Shown: positions 7,241-10,268 of the stretch, in pieces
How positions within the stretch are numbered: the stretch's first letter is position 1
Layout: each line of letters starts with the position of its first letter
The notes under the pieces: model-generated
The model's database searches: none
Told to the model about the DNA's origin: nothing
Seen by the model: the letters and a program-made list of their open reading frames with translations, nothing else
Origin: Fidelibacterota bacterium
GTDB taxonomy: Bacteria; Fidelibacterota; UBA2242
DNA: 10,268 bases
Assembly: GCA_016936335.1 (NCBI GenBank)
Contig: JAFGXZ010000291.1
Coordinates: 1 to 10,268, forward strand
Direction: 5' to 3'
Translations under genes and position numbers: made by a program

Positions 7241-8559
7241 AGGTTGGCAAGAAAAATTTTGTTCTCGCGGCAGTCATATTATGCCTTTTTGAAATTGGTT
7301 TTGCCGACTTGGAACTGCATGGTTTTCTCCGTAATCACAATGCCTTTCGTCTGGTTGATCCCAATGACGCCATGCTGCTGCGCAACCGCATGCGCCTGAA
7401 TACGGAACTCTGGGGGGATAATATTTACGGTTTTGCCTCGTTGGATTTTTTAAACGATGTTGTCACTGATAGTCATACAAGCCTGAATCTGCGGGAAGCC
7501 TATCTGGATATTTACAGCAAATGGGTGGATTTCAGGATTGGTAAGCAACAGGTGGTCTGGGGCAAAGCCGATGGTTATTTTATCAATGATATCGTTAATC
7601 CGTTGGATCTGTCGCTGTTTTTGTTGCAGGATTTTGAGGATATTCGCATGGCGACAACGATGCTGAATACCAAATTGCATACCGGTAACCATTCGCTGGA
7701 AATTCTTGTTATTCCGGAGTTTAAACCGATGAATATAGACTGGAAAGGTAATTGGGCATTTTACCGGCCGGATTCCTTCAATTTTGCAATGGATTTAGGC
7801 GGGGGGCAGCTTATGGCGATGACGCTGCCATTGGATTATCGGGAAGAAGTCATTCCGCGTAATGGTTTGAAGAATATGGAATACGGTTTGAAATTGAATG
7901 CTTTTTTGAAGGGTACTGATATTTCACTGATATATCTCAAGGCGCGGGAAGATCAACCGAAAATGAAGAAAACAGTAGTGCCTGGCAATATCGGTATACC
8001 CAGCGCAATTCAGCTGACACCAATCCATCCGTGGTTTACATTTTACGGGATGAATTTCTCAAGACCACTGGGTATGTTTGTTTTCAGAGGTGAAGGAGGA
8101 TATTATCCATCGCGGCTTTTTGATTATGTACCGGCTGATCAGGCTGAAATGATGACCAGTGATTTTTTATTGGATCGGCCGTTTATTCAGGCGATGTTGG
8201 GTGCGGATTACCAGCTAACCGGTGATATTACAATTGCCATTCAGGGTATTCAGGAACGAATTCTGAATTATTCTAATACAATTCTCAGAGATGAAGTGGC
8301 ATCTCTTGGCTCATTAGTACTCAATGGAAGTTTTTTTAATCAAACCGTTGCGCCAATGCTGCTGACGCTGTACAATTTCACCAATGAATCGTACCTGATA
8401 CGTTTATCGGCTGACTGGAAATATTCGGATAATTTCACAGTTTCACTCGGAGCGGATTTTCTGGGTGGTGGCTCCATGGCAAATTCATACGGACAGTTCG
8501 ATTTCGGGCAGTTTGATAAGAATGATAATATCTATTTAAAATTGAGATATAATTTCTGA
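7237..8559 (+). CDS. Outer-membrane beta-barrel protein, DUF1302-like
   Basis: This 440-residue protein has a signal peptide (residues 1-23, probable cut after GFA) followed directly by alternating beta-strand patterns. The N-terminal part holds the pattern RIGKQQVVWGKADG (100-113) then NDIVNPLD (117-124), which is characteristic of DUF1302-type and related porin-like proteins found beside RND-LolA-like gene pairs. The chain ends in KLRYNF, the aromatic C-terminal residue recognised by the BAM machinery in outer-membrane barrels. It starts within the stop of the LolA-like gene (4-bp overlap), making it the last gene of the operon. The expected role is the outer-membrane end of the system, either as a channel for the exported compound or as a receiving platform. 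It is not a TolC-type tunnel, and no membrane-fusion protein is encoded nearby, so this is not a classical tripartite drug pump. Confidence 0.87.
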   Translation: MKVGKKNFVLAAVILCLFEIGFADLELHGFLRNHNAFRLVDPNDAMLLRNRMRLNTELWGDNIYGFASLDFLNDVVTDSHTSLNLREAYLDIYSKWVDFRIGKQQVVWGKADGYFINDIVNPLDLSLFLLQDFEDIRMATTMLNTKLHTGNHSLEILVIPEFKPMNIDWKGNWAFYRPDSFNFAMDLGGGQLMAMTLPLDYREEVIPRNGLKNMEYGLKLNAFLKGTDISLIYLKAREDQPKMKKTVVPGNIGIPSAIQLTPIHPWFTFYGMNFSRPLGMFVFRGEGGYYPSRLFDYVPADQAEMMTSDFLLDRPFIQAMLGADYQLTGDITIAIQGIQERILNYSNTILRDEVASLGSLVLNGSFFNQTVAPMLLTLYNFTNESYLIRLSADWKYSDNFTVSLGADFLGGGSMANSYGQFDFGQFDKNDNIYLKLRYNF

Positions 8560-8619
8560 TGAAGGCCTGACGGGAAAAGTGACAGTACTTAGACTTTTAT
8601 AAAATATTTTAAAACGTTA
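8560..8619. other. Short gap between converging genes
   Basis: These 60 bases separate the barrel gene from the minus-strand unit. They hold a weak hairpin, AAAAGT (8575-8580) with ACTTTT (8593-8598), and a 12-bp AT palindrome TAAAATATTTTA (8600-8611). Either could help end transcription from both sides, but no GC-rich stem with a clean U tract is present. Confidence 0.3.
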
Positions 8620-8748
8620 TTAAAGGGCTTCAATTTCTGATAATGTCGGAATCGCCATCATTTTTTCATCGGGATTAAGGTGGTGATCACGTTTAAAAGT
8701 CAAATCATAAGAACTTGTACCGACACACGGTTCACCTACAAATTTCAT
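8620..8748 (-). CDS. Candidate 42-residue protein coupled to AMP nucleosidase, unknown function
   Basis: On the minus strand the nucleosidase stop and a new ATG overlap as TGATG (8746-8750). The new frame stays open for 42 codons to TAA at 8620-8622. The product begins MKFVGEPCVGTSSYDLTFKR and ends PTLSEIEAL. It has no membrane segment, signal peptide or motif that I recognise, with one Cys (C8) and a charged middle (KRDHHLNPDEK). The amino-acid mix looks protein-like rather than random. There is no Shine-Dalgarno, so translation would depend on ribosomes terminating on the nucleosidase gene. It could be a genuine small protein, a remnant of a longer gene, or a chance frame. The coupling overlap is the main support. 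Confidence 0.42.
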   Translation of the reverse strand: MKFVGEPCVGTSSYDLTFKRDHHLNPDEKMMAIPTLSEIEAL

Positions 8749-9524
8749 CAGAAACGCATATGTTTGACTGATTCACCGCGGTTGGCCAATTCCAGTAGGG
8801 CGTCGATGCCAATATCCAGATGGGTTTTTACATATTTTAGGGTGACTTTCTGATCGCTTTCCGCGGTTTTTATACCTTCAGGTGTCATCGGGCTGTCAGA
8901 CACGAGCAATAAGGCGCCATGAGGAATTTTATTGATAAAACCGACTGTAAAAATGGTCGCGGTTTCCATATCGATTCCGGCTGCCCGGATCTGAGCCAGG
9001 TAATTCTTGAATTTCTCATCGTGTTCCCAGACTCTCCGATTGGTTGTATAGATTGTTCCGGTCCAGTAATCAACTTCATGTTTCTTGATCATTGCCGAAA
9101 CGGCCTGCTGCAAACGGAAAGAGGGGAGTGCCGGAACTTCAGGGGGAAGGTAGTCATTACTCGTACCATCTCCACGAATGGCGGCAATCGGTAAAATGAG
9201 ATCACCAATTTTTATTTTTTTCTTTAAACCGCCACATTTTCCGAGGAGAAGGGCAGCTTTCGGAGAAATAGCGCCCAGCAGATCCATTACTGTCGCGGCC
9301 ATGGCGCTTCCCATTCCAAAGTTGATAATTGTAATGTTATTGGCTGTGGCAGTCTGCATCTGTTTGTCATTGCCCCGGATTTGGACGTTGAACCGTTCGG
9401 CAAAATGGCATAAGTAATCACTGAAATTTGTCAGCAGAATATATTCACCAAATTCTGTCAGTGCTGTTCCTGTATAGCGGGGTAACCAATTCTTAACGAT
9501 CTCTTCTTTTGTTTTAAAACTCAT
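8748..9524 (-). CDS. amn: AMP nucleosidase, short Bacteroidetes-type (NP-I family)
   Basis: This 258-residue cytoplasmic enzyme belongs to the nucleoside phosphorylase-I fold. It is expected to hydrolyse AMP to adenine and ribose 5-phosphate in purine salvage. Visible motifs are INFGMGSAMAA (67-77, phosphate/ribose region), LLGKCGG (93-99), RGDGTSNDY (117-125), GIDMETATIF (183-192, with the M186-E187 pair that contacts the ribose) and LVSDSP (207-212), whose D210 is the likely catalytic acid near the base. The C-terminal SVKHMRF tail is typical of the short form. E. coli Amn is about 480 residues because of an added N-terminal regulatory domain, which is absent here. GAGGAG at 9528-9533 lies just upstream of the ATG and fixes the start. 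Family membership is secure. AMP rather than another nucleoside as substrate rests on resemblance to annotated short AMP nucleosidases. Confidence 0.88.
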   Translation of the reverse strand: MSFKTKEEIVKNWLPRYTGTALTEFGEYILLTNFSDYLCHFAERFNVQIRGNDKQMQTATANNITIINFGMGSAMAATVMDLLGAISPKAALLLGKCGGLKKKIKIGDLILPIAAIRGDGTSNDYLPPEVPALPSFRLQQAVSAMIKKHEVDYWTGTIYTTNRRVWEHDEKFKNYLAQIRAAGIDMETATIFTVGFINKIPHGALLLVSDSPMTPEGIKTAESDQKVTLKYVKTHLDIGIDALLELANRGESVKHMRF

Positions 9525-9600
9525 TTTCTCCTCGAGTATTTACTAAATATAAGTTATTATGAATTGTGATTCCTGCAAAGATTAACTTTGGCAATAATAG

Positions 9601-9629
9601 ATTATACGAATAGAAACGGGGATTTTTAA
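9601..9629 (-). promoter_or_regulatory. Likely sigma70-type promoter for the AMP nucleosidase gene
   Basis: On the minus strand a perfect TATAAT (-10) reads from 9606 to 9601, and TTAAAA, four of six matches to TTGACA, reads from 9629 to 9624 with a 17-nt spacer. It lies just after the stop of the upstream peptidase-like gene and would give a leader of about 70 nt before the nucleosidase ATG at 9524. The remaining spacer (9525-9600) is AT-rich, with one small CAAAG/CTTTG hairpin at 9576-9590. If the organism is a true Bacteroidetes its promoter consensus differs, which lowers confidence. Confidence 0.45.
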
Positions 9630-9635
9630 ACAGGA

Positions 9636-10268
9636 TTATTGTTTTTGTTGTATTCTTTGATCACGCCATTTGTGAAAATTTGTTGCAAACTGATTCAGAT
9701 CATCCCTAAGAACATCATTCATTGCAGTACCCAGATCCGGTTTTTCGGACATCAGGATTTTTCGGATGATATCGTAACCGTAGTATTCATGGATAAATAA
9801 AAACAGTACTGCGCCATCGTAGTATGGATCTTGTGGAAAAATGCCGAATTGAAAATTAATTCCGCCGCCAGGACTGATATGATACTTGAAGTAATCGTTT
9901 ATCCCCTCATTTTTCCAATAAGAATCTGAATATGTTAGCCCGTAGTATTCTTCCAGTCCCTGTCGAAACCAGTTGGGCATATCATTATGCCGCCAGCCTT
10001 TCGGTTTGGTGCTCAACAGGTATTCAATAAAGCAGGTGGAAAGTTCATGGATCAATAATTTATGATAATAGCGTTGATCGAATGGGTGGCCTAAAATATT
10101 TTTTCGTGCACCATCATATAAATCAGGATTCAGGATTTCCAGTGTAGCTCGATATTTTAATTTTGATTGTGTCGGGATAACCGTTGACGTCAAAGTTGTT
10201 ATTTCAAAATTAGCGCGACCGGTTGGCGGATTTTTAAAAGCAATAGTGATCATGCAATTTTTTTCAAA
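9636..10268 (-). CDS. Gluzincin/peptidase MA-like protein with degenerate zinc site, 5' end outside the window
   Basis: The minus-strand frame is open to the window edge. Five codons precede the ATG at 10253 without a stop, and no ribosome site precedes that ATG, so the true start and any signal peptide probably lie outside. Numbering from that ATG, LLIHELSTCFIEYLL (66-80) followed by MPNWFRQGLEEYYG (92-105) has the layout of the peptidase MA / M1-like fold, normally HExxH and then P-x-W-x-x-E-G-x-A-x-Y. Further on, YDGAVLFLFIHEYYG (145-159) corresponds to the family's conserved helix before the C-terminus. Here the second zinc-binding His is T73 and the third ligand Glu is Q98, while H69 and E70 remain. 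A functional zinc protease is therefore unlikely as written, and a pseudoenzyme or binding role is inferred. The gene is followed at once by the promoter of the AMP nucleosidase gene. Confidence 0.75.
   Translation of the reverse strand, partial: FEKNCMITIAFKNPPTGRANFEITTLTSTVIPTQSKLKYRATLEILNPDLYDGARKNILGHPFDQRYYHKLLIHELSTCFIEYLLSTKPKGWRHNDMPNWFRQGLEEYYGLTYSDSYWKNEGINDYFKYHISPGGGINFQFGIFPQDPYYDGAVLFLFIHEYYGYDIIRKILMSEKPDLGTAMNDVLRDDLNQFATNFHKWRDQRIQQKQ

Noticed and set aside
7279..7290. Possible lipobox Cys (C16) in the signal peptide of the barrel protein
   Set aside because: The residue before it is Leu and the Cys lies within the hydrophobic core; a normal signal-peptidase I site (GFA then D) follows, and the rest is a beta-barrel.
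8919..9417. Plus-strand open frames opposite the AMP nucleosidase gene
   Set aside because: They lie wholly antisense to a clear NP-I family enzyme with intact motifs and show no independent start signals.

Overview
This 10.3 kb window is AT-rich chromosomal DNA from a Gram-negative bacterium. It encodes an outer-membrane beta-barrel protein, a LolA-fold periplasmic protein with a signal peptide, and two RND-family inner-membrane transporters. The short AMP nucleosidase is the form common in Bacteroidetes, and the overall gene style suggests the FCB superphylum (Bacteroidetes, Calditrichota or a relative). That placement is an inference from protein style, not from a marker gene. I see no tRNA or rRNA gene, insertion sequence, CRISPR array or phage gene.

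Layout: (1) 23-781, plus strand: a receiver-domain response regulator whose C-terminal half looks like a degenerate PD-(D/E)XK nuclease fold instead of a DNA-binding domain. (2) 847-8559, plus strand: a tightly packed six-gene run of TetR-type regulator, RND transporter 1, small three-helix membrane protein, RND transporter 2, LolA-like periplasmic protein and DUF1302-like barrel. Junctions are 4-bp ATGA overlaps at both ends of the run, an 8-11 bp overlap at the small protein, and gaps of 33 and 13 nt, so it is very probably one operon. (3) 8560-8619: a short gap between converging genes. (4) 8620-10268, minus strand: a 42-codon ORF joined by a TGATG overlap to an AMP nucleosidase gene with its own likely promoter, and upstream of that the 3' part of a gluzincin-like (peptidase MA-type) protein that has lost zinc ligands and runs off the window.

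The central operon looks like a complete trans-envelope export or lipid-trafficking module under a local TetR repressor. RND pumps would extract a hydrophobic substrate at the inner membrane, the LolA-like protein would carry or receive it in the periplasm, and the barrel would sit in the outer membrane. No biosynthetic gene in the window reveals the substrate. The most unusual points are the pair of equal-length RND paralogues flanking a small membrane protein, the loss in only the first paralogue of one of the two TM4/TM10 Asp-Tyr proton-relay aspartates, and a perfect 10-bp inverted repeat around the start codon of the TetR gene.
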